A stretch of DNA of 36,470 nucleotides from Oscillospiraceae bacterium (GCA_022793095.1 JAAWCD010000118.1:1-36470); one strand, 5' to 3'; counted from the stretch's first letter, positions 16,289-24,572 are shown. Notes: generated by a model from the letters alone, not told the origin. Translations and numbers: made by a program.

Positions 16289-16997
16289 AAACCTGTCCAA
16301 ATCCTTTGGAAAGCATTTGGTGCTGGACAACATCTCCGAGCACATTTCTCAGGGGGAAAAGCTGGTTATCATCGGTCCCTCCGGCTCCGGCAAGTCCACT
16401 TTTCTGCGGTGTCTGAACCTGCTGGAGGAGCCCACCAGCGGAACCATCACCTTTGACGGCACAGTCATCACCGGCCCCAAGACGGACATCAACCAGGTCC
16501 GGCGTCAGATGGGCATGGTGTTCCAGCATTTCAACCTGTTTCCCAACATGACGATTCGGAGGAACATCACGCTGGCCCCGGTGCAGACGGGCCTGATGAA
16601 GCAGGCAGAGGCGGACGGCGCGGCCACGGCGCTTTTGCGGCGGGTGGGACTGGAGGAGAAGGCGGACGCCTATCCGGCCCAGCTCTCCGGCGGGCAGAAG
16701 CAGCGGATTGCCATTGTCCGGGCGCTGGCGATGAAGCCCAGGCTGATGCTCTTTGACGAGCCCACCTCGGCCCTGGACCCTGAGATGGTGGGCGAGGTGC
16801 TGGAGGTCATGAAGGAGCTGGCCAACGAGGGCATGACCATGGTGGTGGTGACCCACGAGATGGGCTTTGCCCGCGAGGTGGGCACCCGGCTCTTCTTCAT
16901 GGACGGCGGAAAAATTCTGGAGCAGGGCGCTCCGGCGGAGGTGTTCTCCGCTCCCAGGCACCAGCGGACGCAGGATTTTCTTTCCAAGGTGCTGTAA
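16275..16997 (+). CDS. Amino-acid ABC transporter ATPase
   Basis: A 240-residue ATPase of the polar amino-acid (GlnQ/HisP) type that powers the permease. Walker [10 protein letters not shown] is near residues 33-41, Q-loop QHFNLF near 84, signature LSGGQKQR near 138 and Walker B LMLFDEP near 159, followed by the switch histidine in [10 protein letters not shown]. It starts at a GTG (16275) ten bases after AAAGGAGG, inside the end of the permease gene. The frame is open upstream but runs through the permease. It ends the operon before a strong two-way terminator. Confidence 0.93.
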   Translation: MIDVKNLSKSFGKHLVLDNISEHISQGEKLVIIGPSGSGKSTFLRCLNLLEEPTSGTITFDGTVITGPKTDINQVRRQMGMVFQHFNLFPNMTIRRNITLAPVQTGLMKQAEADGAATALLRRVGLEEKADAYPAQLSGGQKQRIAIVRALAMKPRLMLFDEPTSALDPEMVGEVLEVMKELANEGMTMVVVTHEMGFAREVGTRLFFMDGGKILEQGAPAEVFSAPRHQRTQDFLSKVL

Positions 16998-17007
16998 CGT
17001 GTTTCTC

Positions 17008-17047
17008 TTCTTTTTCTTGAAAGAAAAAGAAGCAAAAAGAACTTTAA
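17008..17047 (+). repeat. Dispersed intergenic palindrome, copy 5
   Basis: Core TTTTTCTTGAAAGAAAAA with the tail GCAAAAAGAACTTTAA; identical to copy 1 over the element. It begins ten bases after the ATPase stop and pairs with inverted copy 6 around the terminator. Confidence 0.85.
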
Positions 17048-17061
17048 ACTGTGATAGCAGG

Positions 17062-17092
17062 AAGCCCCCGGCGGAACTTCCGCCGGGGGCTT
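17062..17092. terminator. Two-way terminator between convergent genes
   Basis: A 15-bp stem AAGCCCCCGGCGGAA with its mirror, followed by TTTT on the plus strand. It lies between the ATPase gene (plus) and the SLH gene (minus). Confidence 0.8.
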
Positions 17093-17108
17093 TTCATGGT
17101 ATTGCAGT

Positions 17109-17148
17109 TTGAAGTTCTTTTCGGTTCCTTTTCTTTCAAGAAAAGGAA
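17109..17148 (-). repeat. Dispersed intergenic palindrome, copy 6
   Basis: Inverted copy (TTGAAGTTCTTTT then CTTTCAAGAAAAG), ending four bases before the SLH gene stop. With copy 5 it brackets the terminator symmetrically. Confidence 0.85.
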
Positions 17149-17152
17149 CGAC

Positions 17153-18427
17153 TTACTCCCAGACGCCGCCGTCAACGAAAGCAACGCGTACCATATGATG
17201 GTTGGTAACGCTGGTGGTGCGGCTGTTGTCATACAGCGTGGTCGTATAGACAGCGCTCGTGTATCCATACAGGACATCGCCCGCCGAAGAACTGCTGCTC
17301 ACAGTTCCATTGTACAAATAGGGGTAATCTGTGGTGATATTTCCGTAGGCGTCCACACAGGTCCACTGGTCCTCAAAGGTGAGAATGTCCCACGGGGTCA
17401 GGTTGCGGTAGGTGGTGTTGAGCTCCGGATTGCCAAAGCTGTCGTAAGTGATTTCATCCGCCACAATCGCAATCGGGCAGCCGTTGTTGGCCTGATACCA
17501 GGTGTTCAGAATGGCGGCAAACTTCTCGTAATACTTGTTGTACTCCGCTGTATTCTCGTCCGTCACAAACATTGTTACCTCCAGAACGTCCGCGGCCGTG
17601 GCGTAATCGCCCTGGGAGAAGTAGAGGTCCGCCGTGGCGCACACATAGTCGGGGAAGAGATACCAGCCGTAGCTCTGATAGTGGGCAATGGCGCTCACAG
17701 GCACCTCCTCAGAAGTGCCGTCAATGGTGTACATGGTGACGGTGGCCGCCTGGAGGGAAACGCTCTTTCTCAGCTGGGGGTTGGTCATCCGGGCCACCAG
17801 CGCGGCCACGCCGGACCGGGCGATGTAGGTGTCAGGAGTGAAGGTGCCGTAGGCGTCGTTGCCGGTGAGGACGCCGGCGCGGTAGAGGGTGTAAATGGCG
17901 TCATAATTGGCGGAACCGGCGGCCACGTCAGGAATCGCGCCGTTCTCAACGGTGTTGATGGCGGTCAGCGCGTCGGCGGGGAGCGCCTTGGCCATGATGC
18001 CGGCAAAATCCCGGCGGGTGATGTAAGCGTTGTAATCAGTGAACTGGCCGGCGGCGATGATGCCGTTGGCCACGGCGTAGTCCACATAGACCTGATACCA
18101 GGGGTCGCCCTGAACGAAATCAGCCTTGCCGGTGTTGTAGATGCTGTGCATCCGGCAGGCCAGCACCAGGGCGGCGGAAACCCGCACATTGTCGTTGGGC
18201 GCGTACTGGCCATAGCTGCCGTTGACCAGGCCCAGTTCGTAGGCGGTCTTCACGTCGGCAGCGTACCACTCGCCTGCGGGCACGTCGGTGAAGGTCCCGT
18301 CTGTGTAGGTGCTGACCTTCTGGAAGTTGCCGAAGCCCGGCGCGTTGGCGGCCAAACTGGCAGGAGCCAGCGCCAACACCATGACCAGGGCCAGGACTGC
18401 TGCTGTGAGTTGCTTGATTTTTTTCAT
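17153..18427 (-). CDS. Secreted S-layer-homology (SLH) domain protein
   Basis: A 424-residue exported protein. A cleavable signal (MKKIKQLTAAVLALVMVLALAP) is followed by about three SLH repeats: FTDVPAGEWYAADVKTAYELGLV, then VQGDPWYQVYVDYAVANGII and PDVAAGSANYDAIYTLYRAGVLTG. SLH repeats bind pyruvylated cell-wall polymers and anchor proteins at the surface. The C-terminal 200 residues, rich in Tyr, Thr and Ser, match no family I recognise. The ATG at 18427 has GGGAG upstream; the longer frame to 18511 lacks support. No operon partner is seen, and its function beyond wall attachment is unknown. Confidence 0.85.
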   Translation of the reverse strand: MKKIKQLTAAVLALVMVLALAPASLAANAPGFGNFQKVSTYTDGTFTDVPAGEWYAADVKTAYELGLVNGSYGQYAPNDNVRVSAALVLACRMHSIYNTGKADFVQGDPWYQVYVDYAVANGIIAAGQFTDYNAYITRRDFAGIMAKALPADALTAINTVENGAIPDVAAGSANYDAIYTLYRAGVLTGNDAYGTFTPDTYIARSGVAALVARMTNPQLRKSVSLQAATVTMYTIDGTSEEVPVSAIAHYQSYGWYLFPDYVCATADLYFSQGDYATAADVLEVTMFVTDENTAEYNKYYEKFAAILNTWYQANNGCPIAIVADEITYDSFGNPELNTTYRNLTPWDILTFEDQWTCVDAYGNITTDYPYLYNGTVSSSSSAGDVLYGYTSAVYTTTLYDNSRTTSVTNHHMVRVAFVDGGVWE

Positions 18428-18676
18428 AATGGAACTCCCTTCCTTGTCTTTGGGACCCGTCCAGGCTGTCTTCCAGCCGTTCCCGGTAAGGTCCTGGAAA
18501 TGCGGGTCCAAAAAAGTTCCCCGTCATCCCGCACCGGCGGGTTTGCAGTCCGCTTTCTCCAAAATGCGCCTCGCTTTTTCATTTCACAGAGAAATCGACG
18601 GCTTCAAAAGCCGCAGTGCGCCTCGGGCCAACGGCCGCTGACCGGCAAAGGCGGCATGACGTGGTTTATAACTCCT

Positions 18677-18706
18677 AGTATATCCCATGGGAAATGTCTT
18701 TGTCAA
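18677..18706 (-). promoter_or_regulatory. Probable promoter of the SLH gene
   Basis: The minus strand reads TTGACA, 18 bases, TATACT. The spacer holds a TCCCATGGGA palindrome. The leader would be about 240 bases; in the gap 18428-18724 I see this promoter and some GC-rich hairpins but no further gene. Confidence 0.65.
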
Positions 18707-18724
18707 TACGCAGACTGTAGATTA

Positions 18725-19615
18725 TTACCCCGAAGAAGCGCCGGAATAGCCCCGCACAAAGTCGAAAAAAAGGCGCAGGCCGTCATCCATATACTTGTCC
18801 CTGTGCCAGACCAGGTGAAAGGTGCGCTCCAGCTTGCCTCCCTCCAGGGGGAGCACGGTGAGTCCGTCCCCCTCGGACACGGCCATCCGGGAGAGGAACG
18901 CAATGCCCAGACCGGCCCGCGCTCCCTCCTTGATGCCGTCGATGGAGTTGAGCACGGCCTTGACCTTGGGGTTAAGCTCCAGCTGAGCGGCCAGCTGGGT
19001 AAACAAAGCCTGGGTGCCGCTGCCCTTCTCCCGCATGAGGAAGGGCTGGCCGGTCAGGTCAGCGGCAGTAATGGTTCCCCGGCGGGCCAGCTCTGCCCAG
19101 GGGGTATTCTGCCCGCAGGCGAACACCAGCTCATCCTGAATCAGGGGCACGGTGTGGAGCTCCGGCGCGGTGATGCGGCCCTCTGCCACACCCACATCTA
19201 ATTCCGCGGCCAGAAGCGCGTGTTCCAGGTCCACGGTGTTATGGCTGTAGAGGAGGAGCTCCGGGTCGTGGTGCAGCCGCTGAAACTCCGCGATGAGGGG
19301 GACCAGGAAATAGGGCCCGGCGGTCAGGGTGCCGCCCAGGCGGAGAAGGCGGGGACTGCCCTCCCCCCGCATTTCCCGGTCAATCTCCTCGCTGTGGGCC
19401 AGAATGTGCCGGGCGAAGGAGAGGAGCCTCCGGCCGTCGCTGGTCAGGTGGAGCCGGTTGGAAAACCGCTCAAAGAGGCGGATGTTGTATTCCCCCTCCA
19501 GCTCGCTGACCGCGTGGCTCACCGCGGGCTGGCTGATGTAGAGCTCCCGTGCCGCGGCGGTCATGCTCTCTGTTTCGCACACCTTCACGAAGATGGACAG
19601 ATTCCGCAAGGTCAT
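18725..19615 (-). CDS. LysR-family transcriptional regulator
   Basis: A 296-residue LysR-type regulator. The N-terminal winged helix-turn-helix is clear (MTLRNLSIFVKVCETESMTAAARELYISQPAVSHAVSELE), and the rest is the two-lobed effector-binding domain (residues about 90-290). The N-terminus recalls the CysL/YwfK group, but the effector is not readable. The ATG at 19615 follows AGAGAGGAAA; the frame is open upstream to 19747 only because it reads through the repeat element. It lies directly after the rnf operon on the same strand; regulation of rnf is possible but not shown. Confidence 0.9.
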   Translation of the reverse strand: MTLRNLSIFVKVCETESMTAAARELYISQPAVSHAVSELEGEYNIRLFERFSNRLHLTSDGRRLLSFARHILAHSEEIDREMRGEGSPRLLRLGGTLTAGPYFLVPLIAEFQRLHHDPELLLYSHNTVDLEHALLAAELDVGVAEGRITAPELHTVPLIQDELVFACGQNTPWAELARRGTITAADLTGQPFLMREKGSGTQALFTQLAAQLELNPKVKAVLNSIDGIKEGARAGLGIAFLSRMAVSEGDGLTVLPLEGGKLERTFHLVWHRDKYMDDGLRLFFDFVRGYSGASSG

Positions 19616-19632
19616 GGTTTCCTCTCTTTCTC

Positions 19633-19672
19633 TTCTTTTTCTTGAAAGAAAAAGAAGCAAAAAGAACTTCAA
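19633..19672 (+). repeat. Dispersed intergenic palindrome, copy 7
   Basis: The same core and tail as copy 1 (tail ends AACTTCAA). It pairs with inverted copy 8 to enclose about 160 bases that carry two further palindromes. Confidence 0.85.
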
Positions 19673-19702
19673 ACGGCGCTTGATTGCCAGAGTTGCAAAA
19701 CT

Positions 19703-19806
19703 GTAGGGCCCGATGACCTCATCGGGCCGCTCCTCCGGTTTCCGCATCGGTGCATGGGATAATTGCCGCTTTGTACCGCCGGCCCGATGGGGTCATCGGG
19801 CCCTAC
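19703..19806. repeat. Inverted pair of GATGA..TCATC palindromes
   Basis: Two 27-base arms, 19703-19729 and 19780-19806, are inverted copies with one mismatch. Each holds the 22-base near-palindrome beginning GGCCCGATGA and ending TCATCGGGCC (19707-19728 and 19781-19802). A third copy of the 22-mer lies at 27134-27155. The whole block sits inside the copy 7/copy 8 pair. Confidence 0.75.
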
Positions 19807-19834
19807 GGTTGCAGAAGACTGCGGTAGAACCAGC

Positions 19835-19862
19835 TTGAAGTTCTTTTCGTTCAAGAAAAGAA
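19835..19862 (-). repeat. Dispersed intergenic palindrome, copy 8
   Basis: Inverted shorter copy (TTGAAGTTCTTTT, CGTTCAAGAAAAG). The stop codon of rnfA (19851-19853) lies inside its core. Confidence 0.8.
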
Positions 19863-20438
19863 CATACCCGTAAATCCGGAGAAGGCGAGGGCCAGGAGGG
19901 CCAGGGCGATCATGGCGATGGGGAAGCCCTGGAAGGCCCTGGGGCAGCTGGAGAACTCCAGCCGGATGCGAATTCCGGCGAAGAGGACGATGACCAGGAA
20001 GAAGCCCAGTCCGGCGGACAGGCTCCACAGGGCCGCGCCGGCGAAGGTGTCCGCCGCGCCGGGTGCCAGCAGCGTAGCGCCCAAAACGGCAGAATTCACC
20101 TCCAGATGGATGAACCGCCGCCCCAGCACGCCGGAAGACTCCGGCCACAGCCGCCGAATCAGTCCGGACTCCACCCGGGTGAGCAGGGTGGAAATCACCA
20201 CGCACAGCAGCACCCGGAAAAAGCCCACGCCCAGAGGGGTGAGCAGCCAGGTGTCCACCGGCCAAAGCACCAGCGCGGCCATGGCGGAGCAGGACCCCAC
20301 CACGCCGCCGGTGGCCACAGCGGTTTTCAAATCCGGGGCATTGTTGGCCAGCTCGCCCGCCCCCAGCATATGGAGGGTCACTAAGTTGTCCGCCAGCACC
20401 GTGACCAGCACGGCAAATAACAGGGATACCCCGTTCAT
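19851..20438 (-). CDS. rnfA: RnfA-like membrane subunit lacking the cluster cysteines
   Basis: A 195-residue polytopic membrane protein aligned to RnfA/NqrE along its length: LVTVLADNLVTLHMLG (canonical LVNNFVLVKFLG), the middle segment WPVDTWLLTPL, HLEVNSAVLGATLL (canonical TTNCAVLGVALL) and GFFLVIVLFAGIRIRLE. In Rnf and Nqr complexes the conserved Cys after KFLGL and the Cys of TNCAVLG bind a membrane [2Fe-2S] cluster together with RnfE. Here the first is replaced within GAGEL and the second by Ser. Cys occurs only at other places. The start overlaps the rnfE stop (ATGA) after AAAGGAGG. The C-terminus FTGMFFS and the stop come from the repeat at 19835-19862. rnfB, expected next, is absent. 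Confidence 0.85.
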   Translation of the reverse strand: MNGVSLLFAVLVTVLADNLVTLHMLGAGELANNAPDLKTAVATGGVVGSCSAMAALVLWPVDTWLLTPLGVGFFRVLLCVVISTLLTRVESGLIRRLWPESSGVLGRRFIHLEVNSAVLGATLLAPGAADTFAGAALWSLSAGLGFFLVIVLFAGIRIRLEFSSCPRAFQGFPIAMIALALLALAFSGFTGMFFS

Positions 20439-21511
20439 GCCCGCCGCCTCCTTTCCGCCGCCGGCTTCCGCCGGGGCTGAAGCCCCTGCGCCAGCGCCGC
20501 CACGCAGCCCAGACAGAAAAATCCGCCGAAGGGCCCTGACATAATCGCCAGAGGGGCCGCGCCGCCCAGCACGGGCACGCCGAACACCGCGCCGCTGCCC
20601 AGGAATTCCCGCAGCAGGCTCACCCCGGTGAGAATCAGGGTGAAGCTCAGGCCGGTAATCGCGCTGTCCATCAGCAGGAACAGAGAGCCCTGTTTCTGGC
20701 TGGAGCTGACCTGCCGCTCCAGGGCCAGACAGCTGACCACCGTCATGGAAAGGTAGATGCCCAGATCCTCCACCAGCAGGGGCATGAGGGCCCGCAGCGC
20801 CAGAGTCAGGCCGGTGGTAAACCCGGCCACCAGAATCATGTGTCCCAGAGATCCGATGCCGTCAGGCAGAACCCGGCGGAAAATCTCGATGATGAACACG
20901 CTGCCCAAGAGGGTGAGGGTGGACAGCAGGCCGGCGGCCAGGCCGTCCGCCGCTGAGGATGTCACCCCCACCAGGGGGCACAGGGCCAGAAACACCCCCA
21001 CCAGCTCCTGGTAGGTAAACCGGCGGCGGAACAGCAGCCGGACCTGCCCCTTCTGGGGCCGGACGTAGTTTTTGTTCCGAACCCGGCCCCACAGCCGCCC
21101 GGCCCGCTGCCGGGCTCCGCCCAGCTCCTCGCTCCAGATGCGGCGGAGTCCAGCCGGTTCGCTGCCGGCCCCCTCTTCGCGCTCCTCTTTCGTCTCCGGA
21201 GGAAGCGCCGCTTTCTCCTCCTGGACGGCGGGTTCCGGTTCGGAAGGTTCCGGAAGGTGCCCCTGTTCCGCCGGCTTTTCCGATGAAGCCCCTTCCGGCA
21301 GCGCCTCTTCTGAAGTCTCCGGCGGGGACGCCGCTTCTGGCGGCAGCTCCGTCAAGGAAGGCTTTTCCGGCGGAACCTTTTCCGGCAGCGGTTCCGCCGG
21401 GCGGGCTTCCTCCGGCAGCGCCTCCGCCGGTGAAGCCAGCTTCTCCGGCGCCTGCCCCTCAGGGCGGGCGGGCTTCTGCCCGCTTCTCTTTTTAGACTTC
21501 CCCTTCTTCAT
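20435..21511 (-). CDS. rnfE: RnfE-like membrane subunit with long N-terminal extension
   Basis: A 358-residue protein. Residues about 1-150 are a Pro/Glu/Ala-rich, low-complexity, probably cytoplasmic extension beginning with many lysines. The remaining 200 residues follow RnfE/NqrD: ELVGVFLALCPLVGVTSSAADG, SMTVVSCLALERQ, a long membrane core and SLLREFLGSGAVFG. Both cysteines expected to bind the RnfA/RnfE [2Fe-2S] cluster are kept (LCPL and VSCLALERQ), unlike in the RnfA here. The start has AGGAGGG ten bases upstream and overlaps rnfG by 20 bases. RnfE is normally about 200-230 residues, so the extension is unusual. Confidence 0.85.
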   Translation of the reverse strand: MKKGKSKKRSGQKPARPEGQAPEKLASPAEALPEEARPAEPLPEKVPPEKPSLTELPPEAASPPETSEEALPEGASSEKPAEQGHLPEPSEPEPAVQEEKAALPPETKEEREEGAGSEPAGLRRIWSEELGGARQRAGRLWGRVRNKNYVRPQKGQVRLLFRRRFTYQELVGVFLALCPLVGVTSSAADGLAAGLLSTLTLLGSVFIIEIFRRVLPDGIGSLGHMILVAGFTTGLTLALRALMPLLVEDLGIYLSMTVVSCLALERQVSSSQKQGSLFLLMDSAITGLSFTLILTGVSLLREFLGSGAVFGVPVLGGAAPLAIMSGPFGGFFCLGCVAALAQGLQPRRKPAAERRRRA

Positions 21512-22079
21512 CGAATATCATCCCTCCTTCCAGATCCAAATGGGCCACCACGGACAGGGCCGTGCTCACGCCCTCGGCCACTGCCTGAGACGTGACCGTG
21601 GCTCCGCTCACCGCGTCCACCGAATTGCGGCCCTGGTTCACGGTGATGGTGCCGCTGCGCCCGCTGAACCGGGCCAGGAAGGCCTCCCGCTCGCCGCCCA
21701 GCCCCTTGGACTCCTCCTCGTCCAGCAGGACCACGCCAGTGACCTCGCCTTTGGTGCTCACGCCCACCAGAAGCCGGATTTCTCCGCTGAACCCGTGGGC
21801 TGTCACCTGGACGCAGTAGCCCAGCAGCGTGCTGTCCTGGTAGGCGGCCTGAATGTCGTCCGGCCGCTCGTCGTCATAACGGATGGCGGAAAAGGCGTTG
21901 GCCTCCGGCATGACCTGAGCCAGGCGGGCGCTGTTCCGCTTCCACTCCCAGTTGGCCACCCGCGCGTCCGTCGCCTGATGAAGCAGGGTGAGTCCGCCCA
22001 GAGTCAAGCCCAGCACCAGCAGCAGGCTCAGCCCCCGCTGGAGCACCACGCGGGGCGTCCGGTCCTGTGTTTCTCTCAT
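21492..22079 (-). CDS. rnfG: RnfG-like FMN-binding subunit
   Basis: A 195-residue protein with one N-terminal membrane segment (LSLLLVLGLTLGGLTLL) and an external FMN_bind domain. The covalent FMN attachment site is visible as SGATVTSQAV (Thr of S/T-G-A-T) near residue 165, preceded by the usual VDAV. In the canonical complex RnfG passes electrons between the membrane cluster and RnfD. Start and stop overlap the neighbours (ATGA with rnfD); AAAAGGAGGGG is the ribosome site. Confidence 0.9.
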   Translation of the reverse strand: MRETQDRTPRVVLQRGLSLLLVLGLTLGGLTLLHQATDARVANWEWKRNSARLAQVMPEANAFSAIRYDDERPDDIQAAYQDSTLLGYCVQVTAHGFSGEIRLLVGVSTKGEVTGVVLLDEEESKGLGGEREAFLARFSGRSGTITVNQGRNSVDAVSGATVTSQAVAEGVSTALSVVAHLDLEGGMIFDEEGEV

Positions 22080-23062
22080 TTTGTCCCCTCCTTTTTCCTG
22101 GAGGCTTTGGGCCTGCCGGTCAGACCGAAGGGCCGGGGCGGAAGCACCCGGTCCAGCAGGCAGACGGTGGTATTCATGATGAGAATGGCGTAGCACACTC
22201 CTTCCGGATAGGACCCGAACATGCGGATAAGCATAGTGAGAGCCCCGCAGCCCACGGCGAACAGCGTCTGCCCGCCCTTGGTCACAGGCGTTGTGACGTA
22301 ATCCGTGGCCATGAAGAGGGCGCCCAGCATCAGCCCGCCGCTGAGCAGGTGGCAGGCGGTCCAGGTAAGGGCGTCAACCCCCTCCGGGTGGGTGAAAAAG
22401 GCAATCGCCGCCACCGTGCCCAGATAGCACAGGGGAATCCGGGGGGAAATCACCCGGCGGAGCATCAGGTACACCCCGCAGATGATCAGCATGAAGGCGG
22501 AGGCCTCTCCCAGAGCCCCGGCCCGCTGGCCCAGGAACAGGGTCCGAAGGCTCTGTTCCGGCAGCATCCCCTGGCCCAGGGCAGCCAGGGGCGTGGCGGA
22601 TGTAACCGCGTCCGGCGTCATGGTCAGAGACAGCGCCTCCAGAGGCGCGGGCCAGGTGCTCATCAGCGCGGGGAAGGTGCATAGGAAGGCCCGGCCCGCC
22701 AGGGCGGGGTTGAGAAAGTTTTTCCCCAGTCCGCCGAAAAGGCCCTTCACCACCACCATGGCGAAGACGCCGCCCACAACCACCGCCCAGTAGGGGATGC
22801 TCACCGGCAGGCAGAAGGCCAGCAAAGCCCCGCTGACCGCCGCCGACAGGTCGGTCACGGTCAGGGCCCGGTAAACCAGCAGCTGGAACAGGGCCTCCGC
22901 GCCCACGCAGGAGGCCACTGACACCAGGGTCACCGTCAGGGCCCTGGGGCCGTAGAAGTAAATTGACATGGCCAGCACCGGAATCAGGGCCACCAGCACG
23001 TCGGCCATGGGCGCTCTGGCGCTGTCATGGGAGGTGAGGAAAGGGGCTTTGGATACGTTCAT
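22076..23062 (-). CDS. rnfD: RnfD-like membrane subunit
   Basis: A 328-residue NqrB/RnfD-type membrane protein. It begins SKAPFLTSHDSARAPMADVLVALIPVLAMSIYFYG and contains GLGKNFLNPALAGRAFL, both typical of RnfD. The covalent-FMN region reads DAVTSATPLAALGQG. The core ends MLGALFMATDYVTTPVTKGGQTLFAVGCG and PEGVCYAILIMN, also typical. AAAGGAGG lies seven bases before the ATG at 23062, which overlaps the rnfC stop (ATGA). The FMN motif is TSAT rather than S-G-A-T; I believe this form occurs in other clostridial RnfD, so no defect is claimed. Confidence 0.9.
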   Translation of the reverse strand: MNVSKAPFLTSHDSARAPMADVLVALIPVLAMSIYFYGPRALTVTLVSVASCVGAEALFQLLVYRALTVTDLSAAVSGALLAFCLPVSIPYWAVVVGGVFAMVVVKGLFGGLGKNFLNPALAGRAFLCTFPALMSTWPAPLEALSLTMTPDAVTSATPLAALGQGMLPEQSLRTLFLGQRAGALGEASAFMLIICGVYLMLRRVISPRIPLCYLGTVAAIAFFTHPEGVDALTWTACHLLSGGLMLGALFMATDYVTTPVTKGGQTLFAVGCGALTMLIRMFGSYPEGVCYAILIMNTTVCLLDRVLPPRPFGLTGRPKASRKKEGTK

Positions 23063-24372
23063 GTCCGCGCCTCCTTTCCCTGTTTGCCCTGCCGGATCTG
23101 CCGGGTCAGGGGGATGTGGGCGGGACAGACATAGGCGCAGGTCCCGCACTCCATACAGTTTTCAATGTGATAGGGGGCCAGCTGGTCCGGCCTGCCCCGG
23201 TAGAGGTGGAAGTAAAGGGGCATGAGGCCCATAGGGCAGCACTGGACACACCGGCCGCACCGGAGACAGACCCCGTTGGGCTGAGCCCCCCAGGACTCCT
23301 TCGGCCCCAGGGCCAGCAAAGCGTTGGTCCGGCTGGTCACAGGCAGGTCCAGCCGGTCCAGCTCCCGGCCTGTCATGGGGCCGCCGGAGAGCAAAACTCT
23401 GGGCGTATCCTTGCAGCCTCCGCAGGCCCTCAGCAGCTCGTTGAGCTCCGTGCCCAGGGGAACCCGCAGGTTCTGGGGCCGGACCACGCTGGACCCGGAC
23501 ACGGTGACCACCCGGTCCAGCAGGGGAATCCCCTCCTCCACACCGTAAAAGACCGCGGTAGCAGCGGTAACGCCCGCCACCACGGCTCCAGCCTCCAACG
23601 GAGACTGGCCGGGCGCCAGCTTGACGCCGGTGACGGCCCGGACCAGGGGCCGTTCCATGCCCTGGGGGTATTTCGCCTTCAGCGTGTGCACCTGTACCGC
23701 CCCGCCCCGCAGGGGCAGCCGGTCCTGGAGGGCCTCAATGGCGTCCAGCTTGTTGGACTCCACCGCGATGACGCAGCGCTCTGCCCCCAGCAGCTTCAGC
23801 AGATAGTTGGCCCCGCCGATGACCGCCTCCGGGTCCTCCGCCATCAGACGGTGGTCGGCGGTAATCAGGGGTTCGGACTCACAGCCGTTGACAATCAGCA
23901 CCTTGGCCTTGCCCATGCCCGCCTGAAGCCGCAGGTGCAGCGCGGGGGCATGGCCGTCCATCTGCCCCACGCCAATCATGCGGACCGCCTCCAGCAGGGC
24001 CCCGCCCTTCCGCTCCTCCGGCGGCAGCACCCTCATCCGGGCCTCGGGCCGGTTGCCCTCTGCCCGGATGACCACGGAAACCGGCGTCCCGCCGCCCTGG
24101 GCGGGCCAAGGCTCCACTGCCTCCACCACGCCGGAAATGGAAGCGTAAACCGGCGTGCCGTTCTGGGATGGCGCGCCGATCAGCTCCCCCCGTGCCACAA
24201 GGGTTCCGGGCCGGACCACAGGCCGGCACTCCGGCTCCCCCTCCGGCGCCAGGGACAGGACCACCCGCTCCGGCGGCTGGGGCAGATCCCGGATGGGCTT
24301 ATTGCGGGTGGCGGACTTCCGGTGCCGGGGGTAGACCCCGCCGGAAAACCCGAAAAAATGATTCCAACTCAT
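23059..24372 (-). CDS. rnfC: RnfC-like NADH-interacting subunit
   Basis: A 437-residue peripheral subunit, the NAD(H)-side module of Rnf. It begins FFGFSGGVYPRHRK (canonical F-GG-HP), has the NGCESEPLITADHRLM block near the flavin site (canonical NGAECEPY.T.D) and ends with two [4Fe-4S] motifs, CLRCGRCVQCCP and CMECGTCAYVCP. The QH.G stretch usual after residue 40 is not recognisable, so the N-terminal region is diverged. AGAGGAG precedes the ATG at 24372. It is the first gene of a tight rnfC-D-G-E-A operon. Confidence 0.9.
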   Translation of the reverse strand: MSWNHFFGFSGGVYPRHRKSATRNKPIRDLPQPPERVVLSLAPEGEPECRPVVRPGTLVARGELIGAPSQNGTPVYASISGVVEAVEPWPAQGGGTPVSVVIRAEGNRPEARMRVLPPEERKGGALLEAVRMIGVGQMDGHAPALHLRLQAGMGKAKVLIVNGCESEPLITADHRLMAEDPEAVIGGANYLLKLLGAERCVIAVESNKLDAIEALQDRLPLRGGAVQVHTLKAKYPQGMERPLVRAVTGVKLAPGQSPLEAGAVVAGVTAATAVFYGVEEGIPLLDRVVTVSGSSVVRPQNLRVPLGTELNELLRACGGCKDTPRVLLSGGPMTGRELDRLDLPVTSRTNALLALGPKESWGAQPNGVCLRCGRCVQCCPMGLMPLYFHLYRGRPDQLAPYHIENCMECGTCAYVCPAHIPLTRQIRQGKQGKEART

Positions 24373-24431
24373 GGTATACTCCTCTGGGCGGTTTCCCGCC
24401 GGCTGTTTTGTAACCGCTCTGTAACTTTCGT

Positions 24432-24460
24432 ATTGTACCTCATTTCGCTAAAAAAGTCCA
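24432..24460 (-). promoter_or_regulatory. Probable promoter of the rnf operon
   Basis: The minus strand reads TGGACT, 17 bases, TACAAT. The start site lies about 55 bases before rnfC. Confidence 0.6.
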
Positions 24461-24534
24461 TACGCACGGAAAAATCTCTCTTTTTCCCGTTCTGCCGTCT
24501 GGCGTTCAAGCTCTTTATGGACCTGTGAGCAGGC

Positions 24535-24564
24535 GGACGGTCAGGGATAGCCGCCCGACCGTCC
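24535..24564 (-). terminator. Possible terminator after the GrpB gene
   Basis: GGACGGTC and GACCGTCC form an 8-bp stem with a 14-base loop just after the stop. There is no T run, so support is weak. Confidence 0.35.
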
Positions 24565-24572
24565 AAAAGCCG

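Noticed and set aside
22580..22640. RnfD flavin motif TSAT read as a defective attachment site
   Set aside because: The Thr acceptor position is kept and I believe TSAT occurs in other clostridial RnfD proteins, so no loss is claimed.
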